DNA of 54,704 bases, taken from IMG/VR virus record IMGVR_UViG_3300030105_002351, positions 1 through 54,704 of that record, one strand, 5' to 3'. Shown piece after piece: positions 41,561 to 50,469 of this stretch. Below the pieces are notes generated by a model, which saw nothing but the letters and a program-made list of their open reading frames with translations, was not told where the DNA came from and made no database searches. Position numbers and translations under genes: made by a program. This DNA is from a virus. How positions within the stretch are numbered: the stretch's first letter is position 1; every line of letters begins with the position of its first letter.

Positions 41561-43806
41561 CCTGGTAGCATTCCTCCAGCATTAGCTAGTTTAGGTGCTT
41601 GTTCTGTAGTTCCTGTTTTTTCTTGTCTAACTCTATCCATCATTGCATACAATTCATTAGAACCAGCCTCTGAGCTACCATCTCCTAGCATTGAAACAAC
41701 ATCAGCAGGAACAATAAATTCATCTTGAGATACAGCTATTCTTTCTTGATTTCCAATTGTACCTCTTAGGTCATCATCCATACCGCCATTTCCATTTCCT
41801 ACTATAAGACCTTCTGTTTGTGCATCAGGAACTAAAGATTGTAATACTTCATTTCTAAGAGATAAGAATTTTTCATTACCATATTTTTCAATAAATTGAT
41901 TAATAATATTTTGATCATCTAATTCTCCTAATATAAAAGCAACTGTTTGATTTATAAGAGGATCATTATTAGGGTTAGACATAATGCCTTCATTCATCAT
42001 TTCTTGTGGCATCATTTCCTGTAGCATCATAGCTTCTGGCGGAGTTATTCCACCTTCAACATATCCCATTTTTTCTACAACATCTGGAGCAACTTTATCT
42101 AGTGCTTCTAAACCTTTATTGGGTAATGTTTCACCACCATCTGCTGCTGTTATTACTTGACCTAAATTTGGTTGATTGACAGGTGGAGCTATAATTGATG
42201 TATCAAGAAATGGTTGTGCAGGATTAAAGCTTGCGCTTGGTTGATTTGGCATAAATGTATTTGTTGTTGCAACAGGTTGAGCTGCATTAACATTTGTTGG
42301 AGAAAGAATATTTCCCATTGAAGCTGTATTTATATTTTCATAGGGATTTAATGTACTTGGTGTAATGTTACTCAGTTTATCAATACCTTGTGGAGCTATT
42401 CCTGTATAACTTTGAAATGGGTCTATAGAAGATAAGGAGGCTTGAGTTAAATTTGCAGAATCAAAACCACCAGCAGAACCAGAATAAGAATCTATTAAAC
42501 TGGGTGGTCCATCTTGACTAGCAATAGTTGGAGCATTTATTGTGTTAGGATCAAAGTACAATGTTTCTGGTGAAAAACCAGGTTGAAAATCAGGATTGTA
42601 ATCAAACAATGTTCTTGCTGGAGCAAACACTCCTGATCTATTAAGAGTGGTCGGGTCTCTCATTGCCAGCATTTGTTGAGCCATTATAGGTAGAGAGGTA
42701 TCTATATATGGAACATCTGGAGCTACGTTTGTATAGTCTGTCATTCCACCTTCTTGATAACCAGTAACACCACCACTTGCTGAAAAACTTGGGCTTGATA
42801 AAGAATAGTTTGGAGTATAAAGACTGATTTCTGGATTATCTGCAAAATTTTGTCTTTTACCTGCAATATAGCTGTTGAGCCTATCTTGCGTTTGTTCATC
42901 AAATTGTCTTTGTGACTCTAATATACTTGAGCCACCTGCACCAACAGCAAAAGGTACAGAAGCCATAGGTGAGGCAGCTGCTTTTAATATATTTCCTGCA
43001 CCCTGTTTAAGATTTTCCATACCAAAAGGCTGACCATCAGTCATCCCAAAACCAGATTTATAGTTTTCCATTCCTGTAGATTTATTAGGATCAAAACTAT
43101 TTGAAGGAGCAATTGCGCCAGCAGATTCACCAGCTTGAACTATACCTTTTTGTATATCATCTGTTCCCATTATTTTATCAAATTTGAATTGTGCTGATTT
43201 TGGTGCAACACGATTAACAAAATCTTGTGTTGCAATACGCGGAATAGGAGAATTCAAAGCAGTAGGATTATAAGTATCGGCTGTCATATTCATTCCTGAA
43301 CTTCCTCCTGCTTGAGCAATATCGGTAGGATTTAGACCACCAGAAGAAGGATTTACACCAACAGAAGCAGGTTGAGCAGCATTTGCTGCATATAAATTAG
43401 CTTGATTGGTTGCTTGTTTTGTTGATTCAGCTACTGCTGCTGCTGTTGTTTGCTCTGCTCCTAATTTACCAAGTTCATCTATACCTTTATTTACACCAAA
43501 GCTTGATAATCCTGCTAACAATCCTTGTTTAAGATCACCAGTGACAGCGTATTGCGCTAGTCCACCACCTAATGCACCTGCCGCAGCCATTCCTAATGTT
43601 TTACCCAAAGCTGCTTTACCAAGATACGATCCAACAAAAGGTGCAATAAATGGTAAAAATGCTTCAGGTTGACCAGTTTGCGGATTTACAGTTATAGGCA
43701 ATGCTTGAGATAAACCTTTAACTTCAGCAGGATTAACATGAAGAAGCATACTGTCTCCATAACGACCTTGTGCTGCAACATTTCTGGTTTGTTCTTTTAT
43801 ATCCAT
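41557..43806 (-). CDS. Large virion protein with GYQEGG motif
   Basis: A 749-residue protein, rich in Pro, Asn, Gln, Ser and Gly. It has a hydrophobic Gly/Ala region near residues 50-95 (GSYLGKAALGKTLGMAAAGA), a GGVTGYQEGGM motif near 355 like that in the protein at 38315, a Met-rich segment near 605, and IAVSQDEFIVPADVVSMLGD near the C-terminus. The last motif resembles an endpiece common to marine phage internal virion proteins. It is likely packaged and ejected with the giant protein. Function inferred from setting. Confidence 0.5.
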   Translation of the reverse strand: MDIKEQTRNVAAQGRYGDSMLLHVNPAEVKGLSQALPITVNPQTGQPEAFLPFIAPFVGSYLGKAALGKTLGMAAAGALGGGLAQYAVTGDLKQGLLAGLSSFGVNKGIDELGKLGAEQTTAAAVAESTKQATNQANLYAANAAQPASVGVNPSSGGLNPTDIAQAGGSSGMNMTADTYNPTALNSPIPRIATQDFVNRVAPKSAQFKFDKIMGTDDIQKGIVQAGESAGAIAPSNSFDPNKSTGMENYKSGFGMTDGQPFGMENLKQGAGNILKAAASPMASVPFAVGAGGSSILESQRQFDEQTQDRLNSYIAGKRQNFADNPEISLYTPNYSLSSPSFSASGGVTGYQEGGMTDYTNVAPDVPYIDTSLPIMAQQMLAMRDPTTLNRSGVFAPARTLFDYNPDFQPGFSPETLYFDPNTINAPTIASQDGPPSLIDSYSGSAGGFDSANLTQASLSSIDPFQSYTGIAPQGIDKLSNITPSTLNPYENINTASMGNILSPTNVNAAQPVATTNTFMPNQPSASFNPAQPFLDTSIIAPPVNQPNLGQVITAADGGETLPNKGLEALDKVAPDVVEKMGYVEGGITPPEAMMLQEMMPQEMMNEGIMSNPNNDPLINQTVAFILGELDDQNIINQFIEKYGNEKFLSLRNEVLQSLVPDAQTEGLIVGNGNGGMDDDLRGTIGNQERIAVSQDEFIVPADVVSMLGDGSSEAGSNELYAMMDRVRQEKTGTTEQAPKLANAGGMLPG

Positions 43807-43835
43807 TTCTTCACCCTAGTAATGATTTTATATTT

Positions 43836-44174
43836 TTACCTATCTTCTGTTGTTTCGCAACCAAACATATTAAAACTCATATTGACTGCACTTGTGCGTA
43901 CTTTTACAACATCTGTTTGATTTAATGTTATACCTAAAACTATTGATAATGAATCATTAGCTGCTACAGATTTATCATAGTATATAAATTGTTTATCATC
44001 AGCACTAGCACCCCCAACATGAACACTTAATCTAAATGTTATTGCAGAATCTGTTCGATTTGCTGCAACAATAGAACTAACAGTAGTTTGTGTCATATCA
44101 GGCACTGTGTAAAGTACAGTAACTGTTGTTGCTGAAGGGTCTAATTGTCCTAATACTTTAAGGTTATCAGCCAT
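43836..44174 (-). CDS. Small beta-sandwich structural protein
   Basis: A 112-residue beta-rich protein (VLGQLDPSATTVTVLYTVPD..., then TDSAITFRLSVHVGGA and TLNQTDVVKVRTSAVNMSFN). This pattern belongs to a widespread family of small structural proteins in marine phage tail regions. No signal peptide. It overlaps the upstream gene by 8 bases and lies 30 bases before the virion protein at 41557. Probable tail or head-surface component. Confidence 0.55.
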   Translation of the reverse strand: MADNLKVLGQLDPSATTVTVLYTVPDMTQTTVSSIVAANRTDSAITFRLSVHVGGASADDKQFIYYDKSVAANDSLSIVLGITLNQTDVVKVRTSAVNMSFNMFGCETTEDR

Positions 44175-44370
44175 GTTTCATGCCCATTAATAAAAATTGA
44201 TGTCTTTTAAAAGCTTTGCTTGTTACTGTTGATTGCATTTGTTGTACTTTTGTAATTTTATTATTTAGGTCTGCTATTGTTTGCTCTATGATTCTTCTTG
44301 TTTGTGATTCATTATTACGATTATATTCTGGACTAGAAATAGGTAAAGATATTGTTCTTATGTCTTTCAT
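44167..44370 (-). CDS. Small helical protein after tail hub gene
   Basis: A 67-residue basic, helical protein starting MKDIRTISLPISSPEYNRNN, then RRIIEQTIADLNNKITKVQQ. I choose the ATG at 44370, which overlaps the stop of the tail hub gene (TAATG); an upstream start at 44421 would overlap it by 52 bases. Small proteins like this recur beside tail genes. Function unknown. Confidence 0.5.
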   Translation of the reverse strand: MKDIRTISLPISSPEYNRNNESQTRRIIEQTIADLNNKITKVQQMQSTVTSKAFKRHQFLLMGMKHG

Positions 44371-46235
44371 TATCTTCTTCCATCTTGTTTTATGTCTAGC
44401 CTTATATCTCCTAGTCTCCATCCAAAACTACTAGAATCGCTTGATATTCTTACCGCAGCTTGTCTGCTTCTGGCTCTAGTGTTTACAAATGTAGAAGATG
44501 GGGTAACATTTATAGTTTGTAATGTAGACAAATCTTGCAAAGGATAGTCTCTACCTTTTATTGTAAATGTAACAGTATCTGAAGTTGTTTGCTGATCTCT
44601 AAATTGTATATCTGGTATTAACTTTGATATAAAAATAAATCCTTCTCCATCTGGATTTAGATCAAAGTCACTTGATTCTATAAATGAAGTAAATGTATCT
44701 GTTCCATCACCATGACCAACTTCATGCCTATAAATATAATTTAAATTAGTTGTATCATTTTTGCTAGTTGCAAGTGGCTTTTCAAATATATTAGCTTCGT
44801 TCCAAGCTGTTCTAACAAAGTTATCTGCTGTTGTACCTATCGACCATGTGTCTTCTAAATAATTAAATAAAACATACTTGTCTATTTCTATGCTTGTACC
44901 TGAAGGATAAAACCACATAATTTCATTTACACTTTCATTGGCAGCTGCAAATACTTTAAATGCTTGATCTTGGTTTAGGTCTGAAAAAACATAGTCTAAT
45001 ACTGCACATGGAAGTCTTTCCGCAGTTCCAGCATAAACAAAGAATCCATCTCTATCCATAAAATAGACTCTATTGTTTGCATTAACAGCTGCATTTGGAG
45101 CTATTAAAGATGGTCCTTCTGCTACTTCTGTAAATGAAAAAACAAAAGGCTCACCTACAAAACGCATTGATACTATTCCTGCATCAGTCCATATAAGAAT
45201 TTCTTGTCTTGTTTTTAATGCAGAAATAATTGTAGAACCTAAAGAAAGCTGTACACCACCAGCTTGGTTTGTTGCGGTTGGAGTCCAATCAATAGCACTT
45301 TCTGTATCTGAAAATCTTACTAACAATGGGTCTATAACTGAAGAACCTATAGAATTGCAGCCAAAAGCAATAACGTGCTTGTCTACATCTGACATCATAA
45401 TTTGTAATACTGCGGTTGGCACATCACTTGCATTTGATTCTGCGGATAACAAAGTTGATCTAGTAGATGCACCGCTAGATTTATCCCAAAAGAATATTTC
45501 TGATGCTCTTGGTGCTGCTATTATATCATCGCCAAAATTATCTATTGACCAAGTTCTAAGTTGATTAATTACTGATAAATCGGTGGTTGATCCAAATCCT
45601 CCATCTCCCCAAGAATTGATACCCCAACCTGTTCCTCTAACATAAACATCTAAACCAGTATTAATTTGATAAACACCATCTACTCCTGAACCACCATTAC
45701 CTGTATCAGAGCCATTTGCAACTATAGCATCTCCAGAAGTATCTTTAGCATTGAAGGTGTATGTATCTATTCCTGTAACTGTTTCTATTTGATATTCTTG
45801 ATTAAGAACAGCAGCAGTAATTGTTCCACCTAAAGTAGCTGCACCTGCTATAGTTACAAAGTCTCCAGAAACGCAACCATGATCATCATCTGTAGCTGTA
45901 ATTAAACTAGACCCACTTGTAGCAGCAAACAATATTCCATTTGTAGTTGTTGCTCTTATAGGTGTAATATCGCTTATTGTATTTCCAAGAATCACATAAA
46001 GTTTTTGATGTGTTCCAAGTATTGTAATATTGTCTCCGTTAATAGCTTTATATGTATGTATTTTTCTTGCTGTACCAACAAAGCTAGTTTCAATGAATTT
46101 ACTCCATCCACCAAATCTTTCTGGTCTGCCTTTTCGGAATCTTACTTTGTCTGCATCAAACCAACCACCTTCGTTGCTATAGTTAGTACCTTCTCGGTTT
46201 ATACCTGGCTTGAATATATATTTACTTAGTGCCAT
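44370..46235 (-). CDS. Tail hub / packaged-DNA stabilisation protein (P22 gp10-like)
   Basis: A 621-residue beta-rich protein starting MALSKYIFKPGINREGTNYS and continuing NEGGWFDADKVRFRKGRPER, the opening typical of a large family of podovirus tail-hub or gp10-like proteins. The body holds many beta repeats, including VYFMDRDGFFVYAG and LPCAVLDYVFSDLN, consistent with a propeller-like fold. It would cap the portal and adaptor and hold the packaged DNA. Late operon position fits. Family assignment is by eye. Confidence 0.6.
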   Translation of the reverse strand: MALSKYIFKPGINREGTNYSNEGGWFDADKVRFRKGRPERFGGWSKFIETSFVGTARKIHTYKAINGDNITILGTHQKLYVILGNTISDITPIRATTTNGILFAATSGSSLITATDDDHGCVSGDFVTIAGAATLGGTITAAVLNQEYQIETVTGIDTYTFNAKDTSGDAIVANGSDTGNGGSGVDGVYQINTGLDVYVRGTGWGINSWGDGGFGSTTDLSVINQLRTWSIDNFGDDIIAAPRASEIFFWDKSSGASTRSTLLSAESNASDVPTAVLQIMMSDVDKHVIAFGCNSIGSSVIDPLLVRFSDTESAIDWTPTATNQAGGVQLSLGSTIISALKTRQEILIWTDAGIVSMRFVGEPFVFSFTEVAEGPSLIAPNAAVNANNRVYFMDRDGFFVYAGTAERLPCAVLDYVFSDLNQDQAFKVFAAANESVNEIMWFYPSGTSIEIDKYVLFNYLEDTWSIGTTADNFVRTAWNEANIFEKPLATSKNDTTNLNYIYRHEVGHGDGTDTFTSFIESSDFDLNPDGEGFIFISKLIPDIQFRDQQTTSDTVTFTIKGRDYPLQDLSTLQTINVTPSSTFVNTRARSRQAAVRISSDSSSFGWRLGDIRLDIKQDGRR

Positions 46236-46245
46236 AAATTAAACC

Positions 46246-46617
46246 TCATTGGTCATCGCTTGTAGTAACTGTTCTATAATAAACTACAACTTCTTTTAAT
46301 TCATTTATATATCTTTTAAGCTCTTGCATATTATATGCCATTAATTCGTAATCAGGCACTGACATAGCAAAAAATACTAATTGCCCTTGATCTTTTTTTA
46401 TTCTAGCTAAAAATTTATCAATGTTCTTATCAGATACTACATACCAATAAGGTTCTTTTAAATCTATTTCTCTTGGTAAAATTGGTTGAGCTATAGTTCT
46501 TTCTATAGGTTTAGACTTAATATTAATCGTCTTGCTGTTTGGTATCAGACTGCAACTGCAAACCATCATCGAGATTATCAATACTACGACTAGCTTTTTC
46601 GATGCTTTCAAATACAT
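46246..46617 (-). CDS. Outer-membrane spanin lipoprotein (Rz1-like)
   Basis: A 123-residue lipoprotein. A signal sequence (MYLKASKKLVVVLIISMMVC) ends in a lipobox with the acylated Cys probably at residue 22 (VCSC). The mature part starts SLIPNSKTINIKSKPIERTI and is charged and helical. AAAGGAA precedes the start. It overlaps the Rz-like gene by 95 bases in another frame, the classical embedded or overlapping spanin arrangement. The pair would bridge inner and outer membranes and fuse them at lysis. It is longer than most Rz1 proteins. Confidence 0.7.
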   Translation of the reverse strand: MYLKASKKLVVVLIISMMVCSCSLIPNSKTINIKSKPIERTIAQPILPREIDLKEPYWYVVSDKNIDKFLARIKKDQGQLVFFAMSVPDYELMAYNMQELKRYINELKEVVVYYRTVTTSDDQ

Positions 46618-46930
46618 TTTTTGTTCCTTTATTTACTTTTATTTCTAATAAATCTGGTTTAGCAGCCGCTAACTTTGTTAAATCGTGTCTTTTAAATATA
46701 TCAAGATAACGATTCATTTCTGATTCTATTTTTTGATTTTTAGATTGTATCTCTAATAATCCTTTAGCTTGCGAAGCAAAATCATTTTGCAAGGTAGTTA
46801 TAGTTTCTTTTTGAGTTTCTACTGCACCTTCAAGAACTTGATTGTTAGACTTCAATGTAATATTTTCATTGTACAACCAGTAAGAACCTAATCCTAAAAC
46901 TATAATAATACCTATTAAAATTTGGTTCAT
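46523..46930 (-). CDS. Inner-membrane spanin (Rz-like)
   Basis: A 135-residue protein with one N-terminal membrane anchor (ILIGIIIVLGLGSYWLY, residues 4-20) followed by a periplasmic coiled coil (VLEGAVETQKETITTLQNDF, then EIQSKNQKIESEMNRYLDI). That is the architecture of i-spanins. The partner lipoprotein gene overlaps its end. It lies between the cyclase gene and the tail hub gene. No endolysin is recognised nearby. Confidence 0.7.
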   Translation of the reverse strand: MNQILIGIIIVLGLGSYWLYNENITLKSNNQVLEGAVETQKETITTLQNDFASQAKGLLEIQSKNQKIESEMNRYLDIFKRHDLTKLAAAKPDLLEIKVNKGTKNVFESIEKASRSIDNLDDGLQLQSDTKQQDD

Positions 46931-46944
46931 AATAAATTCTCTAT

Positions 46945-48714
46945 CTAATTATTCTTATAAGTATATATTTCAAGTGCTTTTGTTTTTCCTTTAACTTTAA
47001 TAGATTCTAATTTCTTTAGCTTATAACCACTTGCTTCCTTAGTTGATTTTCCTATTAGTAGATTAACATTCCTATCTTTTGTAGCACTTTCTAATCTTGC
47101 TGCTGTATTAACTGCATCTCCAATAGCAGTGTAATCAAACCTAGATTCTGAACCCATGTTACCTATTACAGCTATTCCTGTGTTTATTCCAATACCTATT
47201 GCAATAGGAGGTAGGTCTTCTTTTTGTAATTCTACATTTAAAGATTTCATGTTTCTTATAATGTCTAACGAGCAATCAATAGCTATTTTTGGATGATCTG
47301 ATAAATCTAATGGTGCATTGAATATAGCCATCATTGCATCACCAATGTATTTATCTACCATTCCTCCATGTTTTTGTACCGCTGATTGCTGTGCAGTTAA
47401 AGCTTTGTTCATAATGTAAGTTACTTTTTCTGGTGGAAGCAACTCAGACATAGAAGTAAAACCTCTAACATCTGTAAATAAGAATGTTGCTTCTCTTTTT
47501 TCTCCACCCAGTTTTAATAACTCTGGATTTTTTTGTAATCTTTTTACTTGTCTTGGGTCTAAGTAATGTTCAAATTGTTTTTTAATTTGCAGTCTAAGTT
47601 TGAACTGCTCTCTAAATCTAAGATAAAAAGCTACTGAAGCAACAATAAACTGTGACAATAGCGACCAACTAACATCTATAAGAATACCTTGTTGTATTAA
47701 ATAATAACCACCAAAAGCAGTTAATAAAAATAATATACTGGTAAATAATATTCCGCTGCTTATTCCAAATACAATAATAAAAATCCAAGTTAATATTATT
47801 GTTGTAAAAATTATTAATATTTCCGCAGCCAAGGCCCAATCTGGTATATAGGGGCTATCTTGTATTAATATAGATTCTGCTAGTGCAGCTTGTATTTTGT
47901 GAGGCTCAAGCAATCCTTCTGGAGTGGCTATTTGTGGCATAACTCCATTTGCAGTTATTCCTACAAAAACATATTTATTTTCAACATTCATTTCTGCAAG
48001 TGTAGTTTCTGGGGTGTCTATCCAGCTTATCCACTTTCTACCCATACTATCTGTTTTTACAGGTGGTATTCCTTTTATGGCTACTTCTTCAATACCATTG
48101 TCATTTGTTTTTATAATATATGTTCTTGTTGATGTAAGAGCTTTTAGAACTTGAGTTCCAAATGAAGCTATCCATCCATCAGGGGTTCTTACTAATAATG
48201 GTATTCTTCTTACTAATTGATCTATTTCAGTTGGTGCAATAGCTAATCCTTGTAATGCACTTTCTGATAAAGGCTGTATGTTTTGTTTAACTCCAGCAGA
48301 TAATATGCCACCAACATTATTACCTTTTATAACTGTTCCTGTTGTTTTTGGATAACTGCCTTTTCCATCTTGGAACATTGCAATAACTGAATTGCTATTT
48401 TTAAGTGATTCAGAAAAAAACTGATCTCCATTCATTCTGTCTGCTTGCGGAAAAGATATAACCCATCCAACCCCTAATGCCCCTTTTTCCATAAGACTAT
48501 TGTTTATATCACCTAGTCTTTTTCTTGGAAAAGGATAACCGCCTTCATTTTCTACGTCTTGCTCTGTAATGTTTAGAATTACAAAGTTTCCTGAAGGTTG
48601 TTGTTTTTTTACAAAAGCATCAAATGTTTTTAGCTTTAAAATTTCTGTAGGAGTTGATTGATATATAACAGGCAACATCAGAATTGTAAGTATTATAAAT
48701 ATTAATTTTTTCAT
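46945..48714 (-). CDS. CHASE2-domain class III adenylate cyclase
   Basis: A 589-residue membrane enzyme. After an N-terminal hydrophobic segment (1-20) comes a periplasmic CHASE2 sensor domain (about 25-275; FVILNITEQDVENEGGYPFP). Three membrane helices follow (about 285-360). The catalytic domain spans about 395-589: FTDVRGFT near residue 411 and GDAMMAIF near 457 bind metals, VDKYIGDA supplies the Lys and FDYTAIGD the Asp that select adenine, and GDAVNTAARLES the catalytic Asn and Arg. All key residues for making cAMP are present. Its start overlaps the FecR-like gene by one base. Cyclases are very unusual in phages. Confidence 0.88.
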   Translation of the reverse strand: MKKLIFIILTILMLPVIYQSTPTEILKLKTFDAFVKKQQPSGNFVILNITEQDVENEGGYPFPRKRLGDINNSLMEKGALGVGWVISFPQADRMNGDQFFSESLKNSNSVIAMFQDGKGSYPKTTGTVIKGNNVGGILSAGVKQNIQPLSESALQGLAIAPTEIDQLVRRIPLLVRTPDGWIASFGTQVLKALTSTRTYIIKTNDNGIEEVAIKGIPPVKTDSMGRKWISWIDTPETTLAEMNVENKYVFVGITANGVMPQIATPEGLLEPHKIQAALAESILIQDSPYIPDWALAAEILIIFTTIILTWIFIIVFGISSGILFTSILFLLTAFGGYYLIQQGILIDVSWSLLSQFIVASVAFYLRFREQFKLRLQIKKQFEHYLDPRQVKRLQKNPELLKLGGEKREATFLFTDVRGFTSMSELLPPEKVTYIMNKALTAQQSAVQKHGGMVDKYIGDAMMAIFNAPLDLSDHPKIAIDCSLDIIRNMKSLNVELQKEDLPPIAIGIGINTGIAVIGNMGSESRFDYTAIGDAVNTAARLESATKDRNVNLLIGKSTKEASGYKLKKLESIKVKGKTKALEIYTYKNN

Positions 48715-49829
48715 TAATCGCTTTGTGTAATAGTTATGTAAGAACTACTACCTCCATTTACTTTAACAATATTGCTTACACCATCTTGATTAAAAACTAC
48801 TGTATAAGCTTCGCTGCCATCTAAGTCTACTTGCAGATATTCATTTACTGCTCGTCTAAGGCTAACAACATTTCCTGATATAATTGTAGTTATTTGCGTA
48901 TCTGGGTCTTTACCTAACAAAGTTCCTGATACTTGGTTACTTATAGACTGAGACAAACGATCTTCTTCATTAAGTATAGCTAATGCGTCTATTACATTAA
49001 GCAGGTCTTCTAAAAAATTTACATCTAAATAATTTATATCTAATTCTGTAAATTCAAGATCATCTTCTTTAAGAAAATCTTCAGCTAAGTAATCAATGTC
49101 TAATCCATTAAAATCTAATATAGATTCTTTTTTTGTTACTACCCTTTCTTGTATTACTTTTTGTTTTTTTGGTGGAGTAACAATCAACATATTATCAATT
49201 ATATCTAAAGTTAAATTTAGTATAACTGGTTTAGATGGCTTAGATTCAAATACACTAACAGTAGTAGCCTGGTAAGGCTTGTTTAATAAAACTGTACCCA
49301 TTGCAGTAACAACTTCTATTTCTCCACTAGAAAGACCAGAAGCATCAGGTAACAGTATTATTAATGATCTACCTAACTCGTCTACTGTTGCTGTAAAATC
49401 AGTACCTCTAATTGCTATATTAGCTGTTGGTGTTTTTAAACTAATATTTTTTTTATCTATTTTGTTTAAGTTTCCAGTAATAAATCTAGCTGTACCTAAA
49501 CCAAAAGTAAGAGCCATTTTAGATTTACTTGGATTAGGATCATATATATATTCATCAATAGTTAATTGTGAATGTTCAGTAAGACTTACTTTGCTGTCAT
49601 CTAAAAATGTAATAGACATTCTTCCGTTTGCAGTAACAACTGCGTCATTACTTTGTATAGATAAGTTTAGTTTGGCATTTAAAGGTTCATCTCTTACTAT
49701 TTGTGCAGAACCATTTAATTCAGATATGCCTCCTATTTCAGCATCCGATTGAGGTTCCTTGATCGTTTTGGATAACACAAACTGAGGAAGAAGCATTGCC
49801 ACCAACAGAAATAATTTTAAGCCAATCAT
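48714..49829 (-). CDS. Secreted FecR-domain protein
   Basis: A 371-residue protein with a signal peptide (residues 1-20, MIGLKLFLLVAMLLPQFVLS) and a FecR domain (about 60-170): NAVVTA-type strand, RMSITFLDDSKVSLTEHSQL, then TIDEYIYDP, KTPTANIAIRGTDFTATVDE. In bacteria FecR domains bind envelope partners in signalling, and secreted FecR proteins often sit beside CHASE2 cyclases. The C-terminal half is acidic with short repeated phrases (LDINYLDVNFLEDLLN). Its signal peptide is encoded inside the end of the gene before it (92-base overlap). Periplasmic role inferred. Confidence 0.75.
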   Translation of the reverse strand: MIGLKLFLLVAMLLPQFVLSKTIKEPQSDAEIGGISELNGSAQIVRDEPLNAKLNLSIQSNDAVVTANGRMSITFLDDSKVSLTEHSQLTIDEYIYDPNPSKSKMALTFGLGTARFITGNLNKIDKKNISLKTPTANIAIRGTDFTATVDELGRSLIILLPDASGLSSGEIEVVTAMGTVLLNKPYQATTVSVFESKPSKPVILNLTLDIIDNMLIVTPPKKQKVIQERVVTKKESILDFNGLDIDYLAEDFLKEDDLEFTELDINYLDVNFLEDLLNVIDALAILNEEDRLSQSISNQVSGTLLGKDPDTQITTIISGNVVSLRRAVNEYLQVDLDGSEAYTVVFNQDGVSNIVKVNGGSSSYITITQSD

Positions 49830-50469
49830 TATCTTGTGTACTCAGTTGTTTAATATTAAATGTTCTTTGTCCACCTGTATGATCTAAATAAAAGTACCCA
49901 CCAGATGAAGCAGATACGCCAGTACCTGTGTAGCTTATTGTGTTATCAGAACCATCTATATCCATAAAGTTTGTAGCACTATCTATATTTATATTAGATG
50001 TTACAGTGTTGTTTGAACCTTGAAAAATCCAATCTAAATTTAAGCTTGTTGCTAAAGCTGATGTTCCTTGGTTTAAAGTAAACGTGTTTCCTGCTCCAGT
50101 AACAGCTATATTGTGATCAGAACTGTCTGAACTATATGTGTTTGTAGGGTCTACTTGAATTGTAAACGCATTAGTTGAACCAGTAAAATTGTACAAACCA
50201 GTAAAATTATCAGACCAAATATCTCCTAAAAATTTATTAGTAGCTCCAATCATATTAACGTCTAATGTCATGCTTGTACCATCAAGATCAAAAGCTGTTA
50301 AACTTCCTGCCGAAGAACTTAATCCACCTATAATATTAGAAATACCTAACTGCTCTAAATCAATGTTAGCACCTGTACCTGACTGATCTACAAATATTTC
50401 ATTATCAGCCGCGTATACTTGTGCAATCATTATCATTGCAATTAGGTTTATCAATGTTAATTTTTTCAT
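49738..50469 (-). CDS. Secreted curlin-like repeat protein, candidate CsgG substrate
   Basis: A 243-residue secreted protein. The ATG at 50469 gives a clean signal peptide (MKKLTLINLIAMIMIAQVYA). The mature part has repeats of the kind G-x-x-N-x-a/i-x-x: GANIDLEQLGISNIIGG, GATNKFLG, GSTNAFTIQ, GAGNTFTLNQG, GSNNTVTSN and GSDNTISYTG, roughly every 20-25 residues, as in curlin and other beta-solenoid proteins. Two Cys near the end could form a disulfide. It directly follows csgG, so it is the likely substrate of that pore. Repeats are less regular than in CsgA, so identity as a true amyloid is unproven. Confidence 0.6.
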   Translation of the reverse strand: MKKLTLINLIAMIMIAQVYAADNEIFVDQSGTGANIDLEQLGISNIIGGLSSSAGSLTAFDLDGTSMTLDVNMIGATNKFLGDIWSDNFTGLYNFTGSTNAFTIQVDPTNTYSSDSSDHNIAVTGAGNTFTLNQGTSALATSLNLDWIFQGSNNTVTSNINIDSATNFMDIDGSDNTISYTGTGVSASSGGYFYLDHTGGQRTFNIKQLSTQDNDWLKIISVGGNASSSVCVIQNDQGTSIGC

